Assembly (NCBI RefSeq): GCF_902364365.1
Contig: NZ_CABJDN010000001.1
Coordinates: 496,001-560,000 of the forward strand
Source: Bacteroides intestinalis
Lineage (GTDB): Bacteria; Bacteroidota; Bacteroidia; Bacteroidales; Bacteroidaceae
Direction of reading: 5' to 3'
DNA: 64,000 bases
Part shown: one piece after another, positions 36,140 to 45,180 of the stretch
How the letters are laid out: the number at the start of each line of letters is the position of its first letter
Position numbering within the stretch: the stretch's first letter is position 1
Program-made: the position numbers and the translations under genes
Notes under the pieces: generated by a model
What the model was told of the DNA's origin: nothing
The model's input: only the letters and a program-made list of their open reading frames with translations
The model's database searches: none

Positions 36140-38125
36140 ATGAAAACATTAAAATATATATTTGTAGCAGCTGCATTGGGGCTTACGGCGACTTCTTGCT
36201 ATGACTTAGATCTGGAGCCGAAAGGACTTATTTATGAAAATGTGCTGTTTCAATCGGACAATGGTATCAAGAAGTATCTTGCTCTGATGTACCAGGATCT
36301 TCCGATAGAAGATTTCAATTATAGTCAGAATGGTGACGATAAGGGATATGCAACAGTAAATGCCAGTGGTTGGCATAGCGGTAATAGATGGCAGGCCCAG
36401 AAAGGTAGTCCGGCGTCTTGTGCTGCTGAGGCAGCAGGCCGTGGCACTTCTTATGGCGATGGTTGGGGATATTGGAATTACGACCGTATCCGTGACATCA
36501 ACAATATGCTGGAAAAACTACCAGATTATCGTTCCAATTATAAAGAGAATGATTATAATGCCTATTTGGGCGAAGCTCGTTTCCTACGTGCATTTTACTA
36601 TTTCGGAATAGTGAAACGCTATGGCGGTGTACCTATTGTGGATAAAGTGCTTGATCCTAAAGCACCATTAGAGGAATTACAGCAACCGCGTAATACAGAA
36701 TATGAATGCTGGAAGTTCATCTATGAGGATTTGAAGTTTGCCATGGAAAATGCCACCGCTTCTAAAGATGAAGTAGGGCGTGCTAACCGTTATGCAGCCG
36801 CGGCATTGATGTCTCGTGCCATGCTATATGCGGGTTCTATCGCCAAATATAATCAGTATACTGCTGTTACCGGTCCGGCTGTTTCTGCCGGTCTGATGGG
36901 TATGCCGGCAGACAAGGCACAAGAATTCTTCCAATATGCTTATGATGCATGTAAATTTTTGAAGGATGCCGGATTTAAACTGCACACAGGTGCAGATAAA
37001 GAGAAAGCTTATACTGAAGTCTTTTTGAATCCGAATACGGAAGAGGATATCATGGTTAAGCAATATGGTCCTAATACCAGTACTCCTACCAACACAAGTT
37101 TGTTCCATTGTTGGGACTGCATGGTGTTGCCGAAGGGTGAAGGTCTTTCAGGTGACGTAGGCGTTGCACTTCAGCCGGCATGGGAAATCATGGGGCTTTA
37201 TGAAATGCCTGCCATCATTGATGAAGAAACAGGTGAGCCAGTACGTTTTAATGATTACAGGGAGCTTTGGAATAATGGTGAAATGGAAGCGAGATGCCGT
37301 GCCAATTTCTACTTCAGTGGTATGAAGGAATCTATGTCTGGTACGGAATTGGATTTCCAGGGTGGTGTATATAAAAGCTATCCGGGGCTTGCCGCTGATG
37401 GTACTGCAGAAACACAGGGAAGTGTCAATGACTATACCAACCAGTATCGTGTAAGAGCATCTCAGCCAGGTGAATACAAGGATATTAATGGTACGAAGGT
37501 AAAAGTTAGTGGTATTCATGGTCTGGCAGAAGGTACAGGTGATGAAGGTTATTCTCGTATGGGTGCTTGCATTCGTAAGTACGTACAGGCCGAGGGAACC
37601 AATGCACGTGTATTCTTCACCAACTATCAGCCATGGAAGGTATTCCGTTATGGTGAGATTTTGCTGAATTGGGCAGAAGCTGCTTATGAATTGGGGCTGA
37701 TTACCGGTAACGAAGATTTGAAAAAAGAAGCTTTCGAACATATAAATGAGATACGTGACCGTGCAGGTGCCCATCAACATGAGATGGTTACTAATCCGAT
37801 AGATGTAGGTTCCGAAACCTATGGCTTTGCAATCGATGAGAATTTGCAATATATCCGTGATGAACGCGCCCGTGAACTTTGTTTCGAAAACCATCGCTTG
37901 TTCGATATTCGTCGTTGGAGAGTAGCCGACATCATGTTCCAGAATGGCGTGTATACTCATACATTACTTCCGTATTTGGTTCTCGATGAAAATAAGTGGA
38001 TATTCTTGAATGAGGTAGAGCGTGAAGGTCGTAGAGTGACATTTGACAAACGTCATTATTATGAACAGATTCCGGGTGGCGAAATCAATAAGAACCCGTT
38101 GTTGATTCGTAATGATGGTTATTAA
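36140..38125 (+). CDS. susD: SusD-like glycan-binding lipoprotein
   Basis: A 661-residue RagB/SusD-family surface lipoprotein (lipobox TATSC). The N-terminal SusD-like region has LYDLDLEPKG-type and IRDINNMLEKLP segments, then the TPR-like ARFLRAFYYFGIVKRYGGVPIV block. The C-terminal block contains FRYGEILLNWAEAAYELG, INEIRDRAG and IRDERARELCFENHRLFDIRRW. Length is at the upper end of the family. It forms the lid of the SusC transporter and binds the glycan at the cell surface. Confidence 0.95.
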   Translation: MKTLKYIFVAAALGLTATSCYDLDLEPKGLIYENVLFQSDNGIKKYLALMYQDLPIEDFNYSQNGDDKGYATVNASGWHSGNRWQAQKGSPASCAAEAAGRGTSYGDGWGYWNYDRIRDINNMLEKLPDYRSNYKENDYNAYLGEARFLRAFYYFGIVKRYGGVPIVDKVLDPKAPLEELQQPRNTEYECWKFIYEDLKFAMENATASKDEVGRANRYAAAALMSRAMLYAGSIAKYNQYTAVTGPAVSAGLMGMPADKAQEFFQYAYDACKFLKDAGFKLHTGADKEKAYTEVFLNPNTEEDIMVKQYGPNTSTPTNTSLFHCWDCMVLPKGEGLSGDVGVALQPAWEIMGLYEMPAIIDEETGEPVRFNDYRELWNNGEMEARCRANFYFSGMKESMSGTELDFQGGVYKSYPGLAADGTAETQGSVNDYTNQYRVRASQPGEYKDINGTKVKVSGIHGLAEGTGDEGYSRMGACIRKYVQAEGTNARVFFTNYQPWKVFRYGEILLNWAEAAYELGLITGNEDLKKEAFEHINEIRDRAGAHQHEMVTNPIDVGSETYGFAIDENLQYIRDERARELCFENHRLFDIRRWRVADIMFQNGVYTHTLLPYLVLDENKWIFLNEVEREGRRVTFDKRHYYEQIPGGEINKNPLLIRNDGY

Positions 38126-38153
38126 ATGGAATAATTTTAGAAAAAGTATTGAT

Positions 38154-38879
38154 ATGAAAAAGTTTATATATAGTTTATTGTTTGGTACTTCGGCATTGCT
38201 AATGGCATCATGCATGGAGGTGGATAATTTCGATGCACCCGATTGCCATTTCTATGGAAAGATTATAGACTCTACTACTGGAGAGGGTATCGTTTCCGAC
38301 CGGGGAGATTGCCACATTCGTATATGGGAAGTGAGCTATAAAGTCAATCCCGGAAGTCAGGATCTTGTAGTCAAGGAAGATGGTACATTCAACAATACTA
38401 AACTCTTTGCCGGTACATACGATATGGTTCCGGAAGGATCTTGGTGGCCTGCAGATACCATCCGCATGGGTATTGGTAATAAAACCAGTCAGAATTTTGA
38501 GGTAACTCCTTATCTGAAAGTGTTTGATTTTAAAACAGAACTTGTAGGAACTACACTTACCATGTCTTGTCGATTGGATGCTCCGAAAACCGAAGGGCTT
38601 CCTCAGATTACGGAAATTCGCCCATTTCTTAGTTTAAATAATTTCTGTGGCGCTTCCAATTGCATTGGTTATTACAATACGAATACATTTAAAATCAATG
38701 TGATGAAGACTTGGGATAAAATAGAAAAGGCGGAAGATGGTAAAAGTTTGACTTATACAGTTGAAGTACCTGTGAAGCCTGGATATATTTATTTCGCTCG
38801 TATGGGAGCCAGAGTAAAGGATAAATTTGAAAAATACAATTATACAGAGATTGTAAAGATAGAAGTTCCTAACGAGTAG
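38154..38879 (+). CDS. DUF3823-family surface lipoprotein
   Basis: A 241-residue lipoprotein (lipobox LMASC). The ATG at 38154 is preferred because the longer frame overlaps susD. Two beta domains are visible: an N-terminal carboxypeptidase-regulatory-like fold (DCHFYGKIIDSTTGEGIVSD) and a C-terminal Ig-like region. The DUF3823 family is typically encoded right after SusD, where it is thought to act as an accessory glycan-binding protein. No catalytic motif is seen. A hairpin follows it. Confidence 0.85.
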   Translation: MKKFIYSLLFGTSALLMASCMEVDNFDAPDCHFYGKIIDSTTGEGIVSDRGDCHIRIWEVSYKVNPGSQDLVVKEDGTFNNTKLFAGTYDMVPEGSWWPADTIRMGIGNKTSQNFEVTPYLKVFDFKTELVGTTLTMSCRLDAPKTEGLPQITEIRPFLSLNNFCGASNCIGYYNTNTFKINVMKTWDKIEKAEDGKSLTYTVEVPVKPGYIYFARMGARVKDKFEKYNYTEIVKIEVPNE

Positions 38880-38910
38880 TTTCATTAAGGGTAATAAGAT
38901 TGTGATAGTT

Positions 38911-38949
38911 GGCCGGAAGGGGAGACGAATGTTTGTTCTTCCGGCCTTT
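38911..38949 (+). terminator. Intra-PUL terminator/attenuator after DUF3823
   Basis: A perfect 9-bp GC-rich stem (GGCCGGAAG with CTTCCGGCC) and an 18-base loop, followed by TTTGTCTT. It probably reduces read-through from the susCD genes into the enzyme genes. Confidence 0.75.
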
Positions 38950-38973
38950 GTCTTAACTATTTAAAATAGAAAA

Positions 38974-40461
38974 ATGAGATTGAATAAAATATATTATTTG
39001 GTATTATGTGCTCTTCTGGCAGGTATTACATCTTGTGGTGGTGGAGATGATGCGTTCATTCCACCTGCTATAGAACCTGATGAACCGGATCCTCCTACGC
39101 CTGAGGAAGTATACAATACCCCCGATTTTACTCCTCACGTAGATGGTGAACCTTTTGATACTTATCGTGGCTTAGTGATGGCAGGTTATCAAGGTTGGTT
39201 TGGTGCTCCTGGCGACGGTTGTTCTCATAGTAAACATACGAATACTCAATGGTATCATTATCGTGAAAATGACATGTTTGAACCTGGTGTATTACGTAAT
39301 TCTATTGACTTCTGGCCCGACATGAAGGAGTACGAGAAGCAATATACCCCCGGAAAATTCAAATATCCGAATGGAGAAGTTGCTACAGTCTATAGTGCTT
39401 ATGATGAGTCCAGTGTATTACTCCATTTCAAATGGATGAAGGAGTATGGACTTGACGGTGTATTTATGCAACGCTTTGTTGGTGAAGTTATAAATAATCC
39501 GGATGGAAAAGATCACTTTGATAAGGTCTTGGAATCAGCCATGAAAGGTTCTAATACTTACCAGCGTGCCATTTGTGTCATGTACGATTTAGGTGGCTTT
39601 ATGTCTGATAATAGCCGGAATACCAATGCGGTTCTGGCTGATGCACAAGCTATTATGGACAAATTCCAGTTATTGAATAGGAATGCTAAACAAAAGTATT
39701 ATCTCTACCAGGGAGGAAAACCACTTATAGTGCTGTGGGGCGTAGGCTTCAATGATAACCGGCCTTATTCACTTAATGATATTGAAGAACTGATGAATGG
39801 TTTGAAAGCAAAGGGATTCAGTATTATGTTAGGTGTTCCTACTTATTGGCGTGAAAGAAGGAATGATGCATTACCGGATGCAAAATTACATGACTTGATA
39901 AAGGCTTCCGATGTTATCATGCCATGGTTTGTCGGTCGCTTTGGCAATGATAACTACTCAAATTTCCACAGTCTTGTGGAAAATGACATCAAATGGTGTA
40001 AAGAGAATAAGGTAGAATATGCTCCGCTTTGTTTCCCGGGTTCTTCCGATCGTAATATGCATCCCAATAATGGTATAAATTCACGTGTGGGTGGTAAATT
40101 CCTTTGGAATCAGATGTATCATTGCATTAAGTCGGGTGCGCAATTGCTTTATATTGCTATGTTCGATGAAATAGATGAAGGTACAGCTATCTATAAATGC
40201 TTAAATCAGAGTGATGTTCCGAGTAATGAGTCTGCCGTTGACTATTATGTTGTTTATCAAAACGGAGGATACCGGATTAGCAGCAAAATGGTTGAAGGAT
40301 TGACTGGCAATGATTGGTGCCAACGTGCCAAGGATTTGAATATAACCTTTATGGGTATTGAAGACGGATTGCCTACCGATCACTACCTATGGCTTGTAGG
40401 TCAAGGCAAGAAGATGCTACGGGGAGAAATTCCCTTGAAAGCTTCCTGGCCTTCCAGATAA
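38974..40461 (+). CDS. GH71/99-like secreted glycosidase, copy 2 (lipoprotein)
   Basis: A 495-residue paralog of 19675-20910. It is a lipoprotein (lipobox GITSC) with an acidic proline-rich spacer (EPDEPDPPTPEE), suggesting cell-surface display, unlike copies 1 and 3. The conserved blocks are GLVMAGYQGWFGAPGDG, EYGLDGVFMQRFVGE and IVLWGVGFNDN. The putative catalytic pair Glu399/Glu402 lies in MFDEIDEGTAIY. An insertion of about 50 residues between this motif and DHYLWLVGQ is absent from the other copies. Surface location suits initial endo-cleavage before import (inference). Confidence 0.8.
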   Translation: MRLNKIYYLVLCALLAGITSCGGGDDAFIPPAIEPDEPDPPTPEEVYNTPDFTPHVDGEPFDTYRGLVMAGYQGWFGAPGDGCSHSKHTNTQWYHYRENDMFEPGVLRNSIDFWPDMKEYEKQYTPGKFKYPNGEVATVYSAYDESSVLLHFKWMKEYGLDGVFMQRFVGEVINNPDGKDHFDKVLESAMKGSNTYQRAICVMYDLGGFMSDNSRNTNAVLADAQAIMDKFQLLNRNAKQKYYLYQGGKPLIVLWGVGFNDNRPYSLNDIEELMNGLKAKGFSIMLGVPTYWRERRNDALPDAKLHDLIKASDVIMPWFVGRFGNDNYSNFHSLVENDIKWCKENKVEYAPLCFPGSSDRNMHPNNGINSRVGGKFLWNQMYHCIKSGAQLLYIAMFDEIDEGTAIYKCLNQSDVPSNESAVDYYVVYQNGGYRISSKMVEGLTGNDWCQRAKDLNITFMGIEDGLPTDHYLWLVGQGKKMLRGEIPLKASWPSR

Positions 40462-40483
40462 ATCAAGGATTTGCATCTATCCG

Positions 40484-40588
40484 CTACGTACCAGAACCAT
40501 ACTTGCTCCGTACCATCTCCAGTGTTTCTCCACTCAGAGGTACTTCTGACTGGAGAATGTACGGAGCAAGTATGGTTCTGGTATGTAG
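40484..40588. repeat. Long 40-bp-arm inverted repeat
   Basis: Arms 40484-40523 and 40549-40588 pair over 40 bases with only two mismatches and one G-U wobble, around a 25-base loop. Each arm contains ACCAGAACCATACTTGCTCC or its complement. It lies between the copy-2 GH71/99-like gene and GH38. It is much longer than an ordinary terminator; a loose T-rich stretch follows at 40598-40612. Confidence 0.9.
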
Positions 40589-40662
40589 CAGGTATGCTTT
40601 TCCTCCTTTTTAAAGATATCATAATCTATTATGAAAACTTTCCCTAACTAAAAAAGCGAAAG

Positions 40663-43600
40663 ATGAAAAAACTGCTATGTTGCATGTTTACACTCTTTTG
40701 TTCGGTACATCTGTTGTACAGTCAACAAAAAGAGTATAAGGCGTATCTGGTAGCAACAGCCCATTTTGATACGCAGTGGAACTGGGATGTACGTGAATCT
40801 ATAGACGATTATCTGCACCGTACAATGGTACAGAACTTTTGGCTCTTCGAGCGTTTCCCCAATTATATCTTTAACTTTGAGAGTGCTCAGAAATATGCGT
40901 GGATGAAAGAGTATTATCCGCACGAGTACGAACTTGTAAAGAAGTACATCAAGGCAGGACGCTGGAATGTAGTGGGAAGTGCATGGGAAGCGACGGATCC
41001 TAATATTCCTTCCTCCGAATCTTTTTTCAGGAATGTCCTGTTAGGGCAGGAATTCTATAAAAAAGAGTTTGGTATAAAATCAAACGATATTTATTTGCCG
41101 GACTGTTTCGGTTTCGGTTACACATTACCCACCATCGCCGCGCATTGCGGGCTGATAGGTTTTTCTACCCAGAAACTCCAATGGCGGAAAAATCCGTATT
41201 TTGGGAAAAAAGAAAAAATGCCATTTAAGATAGGTCTTTGGCAAGGTCTGGATGGTGCCCGGATTATGGCTGTACTTGATGCTGGAGGATATGGTACGTC
41301 GTACTACTACGATGACATCAGTACCAATCGCCGTATTCTGGAGAGAGCTAAGTTAGGTCCTGATAATACAGCTTATAGCTACTACGGAGTAGGAGACCGA
41401 GGCGGATCGCCCACACTTCCTTCCGTTTATTCATTGGAAAAAAGTTTAAAGGCAGATGGCCCGTTAGAAATTATCAGTGCCAAAGCCGGACAGATATATG
41501 AGGATTATTATCCTTTTGAAAAGCATCCCGAACTTCCTGTCTATGATGGTGAGTTACTGATGGACGTGCATGGGGTAGGTTGTTATACTTCGCAGGCGGC
41601 GATGAAACACTTCAACCGTCGGAACGAACATCTGGCGGATGCTGCTGAGAGAGCATCTGCAGTAGCAGAAATACTGGGCGGATTGGAATATCCTTCGGAT
41701 GCTTTACGCGAAAATTGGCAACGCTTTCTGTGGCATCAATTCCATGATGACCTGACGGGAACCAGTATCCCGCAATCATATACTTTCTCCTGGAATGATG
41801 AATTGATAGCTCAGACACGTTTTGCCGAAGCCATTACGACGGCAGTAGGAGCTGTGAGCCGGGCTTTGAATACTAAAGTAAAAGGAATACCGGTTGTGGT
41901 TTATAATCCTGTTGCTTCCGGGCGGAGAGATGTGGTGAAGGCTACGGTTAAGATGGATAAACGACCGTCAGGAATTAAAGTAACCTCTCAGAAAGGCGAA
42001 AATATGCCTGCACAATTGATTGCCTGGGAAGATGGAATGGCGGAAATTCTCTTTGTTGCTCAGGTTGATCCGCTTAGTTTCTCGGTATATAGCATTCAGC
42101 CGGGAGCCGCTGCTGCTTCTAAGAATTTACAGGTAAAGAATCAGACTATTGAAAATGCTGTCTATAAGATAACATTGGATGCATATGGAGACATGGCTTC
42201 TGTTTTTGATAAAAAGAACAACCGTGAACTGGTACAAGCCGGCAAACCGTTTCGCCTGATGATGTTTACTGAAAATCTTTCTACGGATTATCCGGCTTGG
42301 GAGATTTATAAAAAGGTGTTGGATGGACCGAGTACTTCCATTACGGATAATGTGAAGATTTCTGTAGCTGAGAATGGTCCCTTAAGAGCATCCTTGCGCA
42401 TAGAACGTACATACGACGACTCTAAGTTTATACAATATATCACCTTAACAGACGGAGCAGAGGATGACAGAATTGAAATCAACAATGAGATTGACTGGCA
42501 AGGAAAGAAAGCCTTACTAAAAGCAGAATTTCCGACTACCGTATCCAATGAAAAAGCAACTTATGATTTGGGCTTAGGTTATGTGAAGCGTGGTAATAAT
42601 GTAGAAAACTCTTTTGAAGTTTTGGGACATCAATGGGCTGATCTGACTGCCAGTGATTCTTCTTATGGTATTTCTATTTTAAATGAATCAAAATATGGGT
42701 GGGATAAGCCTGGCGATAACACCATTCGCCTGACATTGCTTCATACCCCCCAGCCTGGCAAACATTATACTTATCAGGATCATCAGGATCATGGGCATCA
42801 CGCTTTCCGCTATGCAATTGTAGGGCATCAGTCCGATGCAACAAAAGCTGATATTGCCTGGAAGGCTGAGAACTTTAACCAACCGTTACTGGCGTTTGCT
42901 ACTGCCAAGCATGCTGGTAAATTGGGAAGCTCTTATTCATTTGCTACTGCGGACCGTCCTCAAATAGCTTTGAAAGCTATAAAGAAAGCGGAGGATGGAA
43001 AAGGATATATTATTCGTATCAATGAAATTTACGGTAATTCTTATGAGCAAGGATGTGTGGAGTTTGCATCTGATATTGAAAGTGCCAAAGAAGTGAACGG
43101 CATTGAAGAGGAAATTGGAGATGCTGCTTTTTCCGGTAAGAAGCTTTTGGTCAGTGGCAAAGCTTTCCAGCCTCGTACATTTAAGGTTACGTTTAAACAG
43201 AAGCCTTTGCTGAGCATTCCAACCAGCCAGTCTATAGAATTGGCATATAATGCGGTGGCTCTGACATCCGATGAATTTAACCGTACAGGTAACTTTGACC
43301 GTCAGGGAAATTCACTGGCGGCTGAACTGATGCCTGAAAGGATTCTTTCGGATGGAGTTGAGTTCAAGATGCAGAATGATCCTGCTGTATTCAATTATAT
43401 CCGGGCTAATGGCGACACCATTCTTTTGCCTGAGCATCATGGTGCGAATAAGCTTTTCCTCTTGGCAACTTCCGTTAAAGGTGACCGTCAGGCTACTTTT
43501 TTGGTGGATGGTAAGTCTTATCAGTTCAATGTACCCTACTATTCGGGTTTCTATGGTCAATGGGGCTGGAAGGGTGAGAGTGAAGGTTATATCAAGGATG

Positions 43601-43884
43601 CTTCCATAGGATACATTGCTAACCATAAACATAGTGAACATAAGGGGAATGATTCGTATAGTTTTGCCTATTTATATAAGCTTTGCCTGGATATTCCTGC
43701 TGATGCCCGTATGCTGGTACTGCCTAAAGATGCAGGTATAGCGGTGTTTGCTGCTACACTGACTGGTAATCAGAATTATGACATTAAACCGGTCACAGAG
43801 ATGCGTGTACTGCCTTATCAGACTAAGGAAATAGAGTATACTACGGAGCCAGTTCCTTTCTATCGGGAACGCAGTGCCTGGTAA
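40663..43884 (+). CDS. GH38 alpha-mannosidase
   Basis: A 1073-residue secreted enzyme (signal peptide ending LLYSQQ). The N-terminal alpha/beta barrel carries the zinc-binding HFDTQWNW motif (equivalent of HxDxxW) and the nucleophile Asp147 in LPDCFGFGYTLP. A second zinc His is likely in FLWHQFHDDLTG. The middle helical domain and large GH38 C-terminal beta domains follow, and the last about 250 residues form extra beta structure. The family removes alpha-mannose (1,2/1,3/1,6) from mannans or N-glycan-like chains. It is the strongest single indicator that the target glycan contains alpha-mannose. Confidence 0.9.
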   Translation: MKKLLCCMFTLFCSVHLLYSQQKEYKAYLVATAHFDTQWNWDVRESIDDYLHRTMVQNFWLFERFPNYIFNFESAQKYAWMKEYYPHEYELVKKYIKAGRWNVVGSAWEATDPNIPSSESFFRNVLLGQEFYKKEFGIKSNDIYLPDCFGFGYTLPTIAAHCGLIGFSTQKLQWRKNPYFGKKEKMPFKIGLWQGLDGARIMAVLDAGGYGTSYYYDDISTNRRILERAKLGPDNTAYSYYGVGDRGGSPTLPSVYSLEKSLKADGPLEIISAKAGQIYEDYYPFEKHPELPVYDGELLMDVHGVGCYTSQAAMKHFNRRNEHLADAAERASAVAEILGGLEYPSDALRENWQRFLWHQFHDDLTGTSIPQSYTFSWNDELIAQTRFAEAITTAVGAVSRALNTKVKGIPVVVYNPVASGRRDVVKATVKMDKRPSGIKVTSQKGENMPAQLIAWEDGMAEILFVAQVDPLSFSVYSIQPGAAAASKNLQVKNQTIENAVYKITLDAYGDMASVFDKKNNRELVQAGKPFRLMMFTENLSTDYPAWEIYKKVLDGPSTSITDNVKISVAENGPLRASLRIERTYDDSKFIQYITLTDGAEDDRIEINNEIDWQGKKALLKAEFPTTVSNEKATYDLGLGYVKRGNNVENSFEVLGHQWADLTASDSSYGISILNESKYGWDKPGDNTIRLTLLHTPQPGKHYTYQDHQDHGHHAFRYAIVGHQSDATKADIAWKAENFNQPLLAFATAKHAGKLGSSYSFATADRPQIALKAIKKAEDGKGYIIRINEIYGNSYEQGCVEFASDIESAKEVNGIEEEIGDAAFSGKKLLVSGKAFQPRTFKVTFKQKPLLSIPTSQSIELAYNAVALTSDEFNRTGNFDRQGNSLAAELMPERILSDGVEFKMQNDPAVFNYIRANGDTILLPEHHGANKLFLLATSVKGDRQATFLVDGKSYQFNVPYYSGFYGQWGWKGESEGYIKDASIGYIANHKHSEHKGNDSYSFAYLYKLCLDIPADARMLVLPKDAGIAVFAATLTGNQNYDIKPVTEMRVLPYQTKEIEYTTEPVPFYRERSAW

Positions 43885-43904
43885 CATTTAACAAGCAGAG
43901 TATC

Positions 43905-45143
43905 ATGAAAAATATTGTTTATTTCTTTATTCTATTATTCTTCTCTTTCCCTTGTTCCCTGCGAGGCCAAGGGAAAGGGTATCATTTCGATGAGAGAGGC
44001 ATTTCCCGGCAGGTATTGGAAAATTATTTAGATCGTTCCATTACAATGGTGTATCTGCTGATGCCTGATAAGCCGGAAGGCAGGAGAGTATATTCTTATC
44101 ATGCGGACGATATGCGTATGGTCAAGAATATCGGGGCAAAGTTTATCGGTCGCTCCATCTATCGTTGGGGAGGCGAGAGCCTGCTGAATGAACCTGAATT
44201 CTGGAATAAGGCGAAAACTCTTGCCAATGAACTACATACGTACGATCCCGATATAATCCTCCAAGGATGCCTGTTCGAGATTGTTACGGAAGAAGTAAAT
44301 CAGGTTAAGATTCCGGATTGGGTATTCACCGGATATGGTTTGCCAGTTGAGGCGCGTACTTTCTCTTATGCAGATATGTTGAATAAAGAAGGACGTTTGG
44401 TCGATCATTGGCGTAAAGGCAGTAGTGTGCCTGATATCAGCAGGTTGGAAACTCAGCTTTGGTTTTATTATCTGGCATGTGCTTATATAGGTGTCGGATG
44501 TGAAGCTTTCCATCTCGGGCAGATTGAGTTAATCGGAATGAACGACCCGGAACGGGAATCCTGGGCTCATGTCATCGGAAAGATACGTGAATATGCAAGT
44601 ACTCATGCACGTCGTCACTGGGTATTGCTGGATGCCCATACTCCTTATGGGGGTATGGTAAGAAATGGAGTGAGTCTACTCGACTTTAACTCTTTTCCGC
44701 TTCGTATAAAAGAGATTCCTGACCAGCCCTATAAAGCTGAACTGGCTGTGGGGCATCTGGATGCTCTTTACAAAAAGAGTAAGGGATGTGTGTCACCCAG
44801 CGGTTGGAAATGTGAGCATTTGCCGTATTTGGTAGAGTTTGACAACTACGGTCGGGGGAAAGAGCCCAATGTTGCAGACCTGACTTCGCATTTTGTATGG
44901 GGATGGGATGAAATATCCTGGTTATCTCTACAACCGGAAGATTACCGGAATGAATGGCTGGTATATGCTTATCAGTGGATACACCGTACAGATCCAAATG
45001 GGCATCTGGAGATGCCAGGTTGCCGTATGATAACCTGCCCCAACCGGACAGAGGGTAACTATCGGGCTAATACGAATAGCATCGCTTGTCCTTTCGGTTA
45101 TTCCCAAGAAGAAACTATCAAGAAACTTTGGAACGGACAGTAA
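43905..45143 (+). CDS. Secreted protein of unknown family in PUL
   Basis: A 412-residue exported protein (signal peptide ending near CSLRGQ) that I do not recognise. Aromatic-rich strands alternating with helices, and acidic residues at strand ends (GCLFEIVTEEV, HLGQIELIGMN, HWVLLDAHTPYGG, YLVEFDNYGRG, FVWGWDEISWL), resemble a (beta/alpha)8 glycoside-hydrolase barrel. No known active-site signature could be matched. It lies between GH38 and the third GH71/99-like gene with short gaps, so it is part of the same transcript. A new glycosidase or a carbohydrate-binding barrel are both possible. Confidence 0.6.
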   Translation: MKNIVYFFILLFFSFPCSLRGQGKGYHFDERGISRQVLENYLDRSITMVYLLMPDKPEGRRVYSYHADDMRMVKNIGAKFIGRSIYRWGGESLLNEPEFWNKAKTLANELHTYDPDIILQGCLFEIVTEEVNQVKIPDWVFTGYGLPVEARTFSYADMLNKEGRLVDHWRKGSSVPDISRLETQLWFYYLACAYIGVGCEAFHLGQIELIGMNDPERESWAHVIGKIREYASTHARRHWVLLDAHTPYGGMVRNGVSLLDFNSFPLRIKEIPDQPYKAELAVGHLDALYKKSKGCVSPSGWKCEHLPYLVEFDNYGRGKEPNVADLTSHFVWGWDEISWLSLQPEDYRNEWLVYAYQWIHRTDPNGHLEMPGCRMITCPNRTEGNYRANTNSIACPFGYSQEETIKKLWNGQ

Positions 45144-45180
45144 CAGTCCTATTTTAATATCTACTTAAATTTTTGCAACC

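Noticed and set aside
40484..40588. Insertion-sequence end or integron attachment site
   Set aside because: No transposase or integrase gene and no flanking target duplication is visible; kept only as an inverted repeat.
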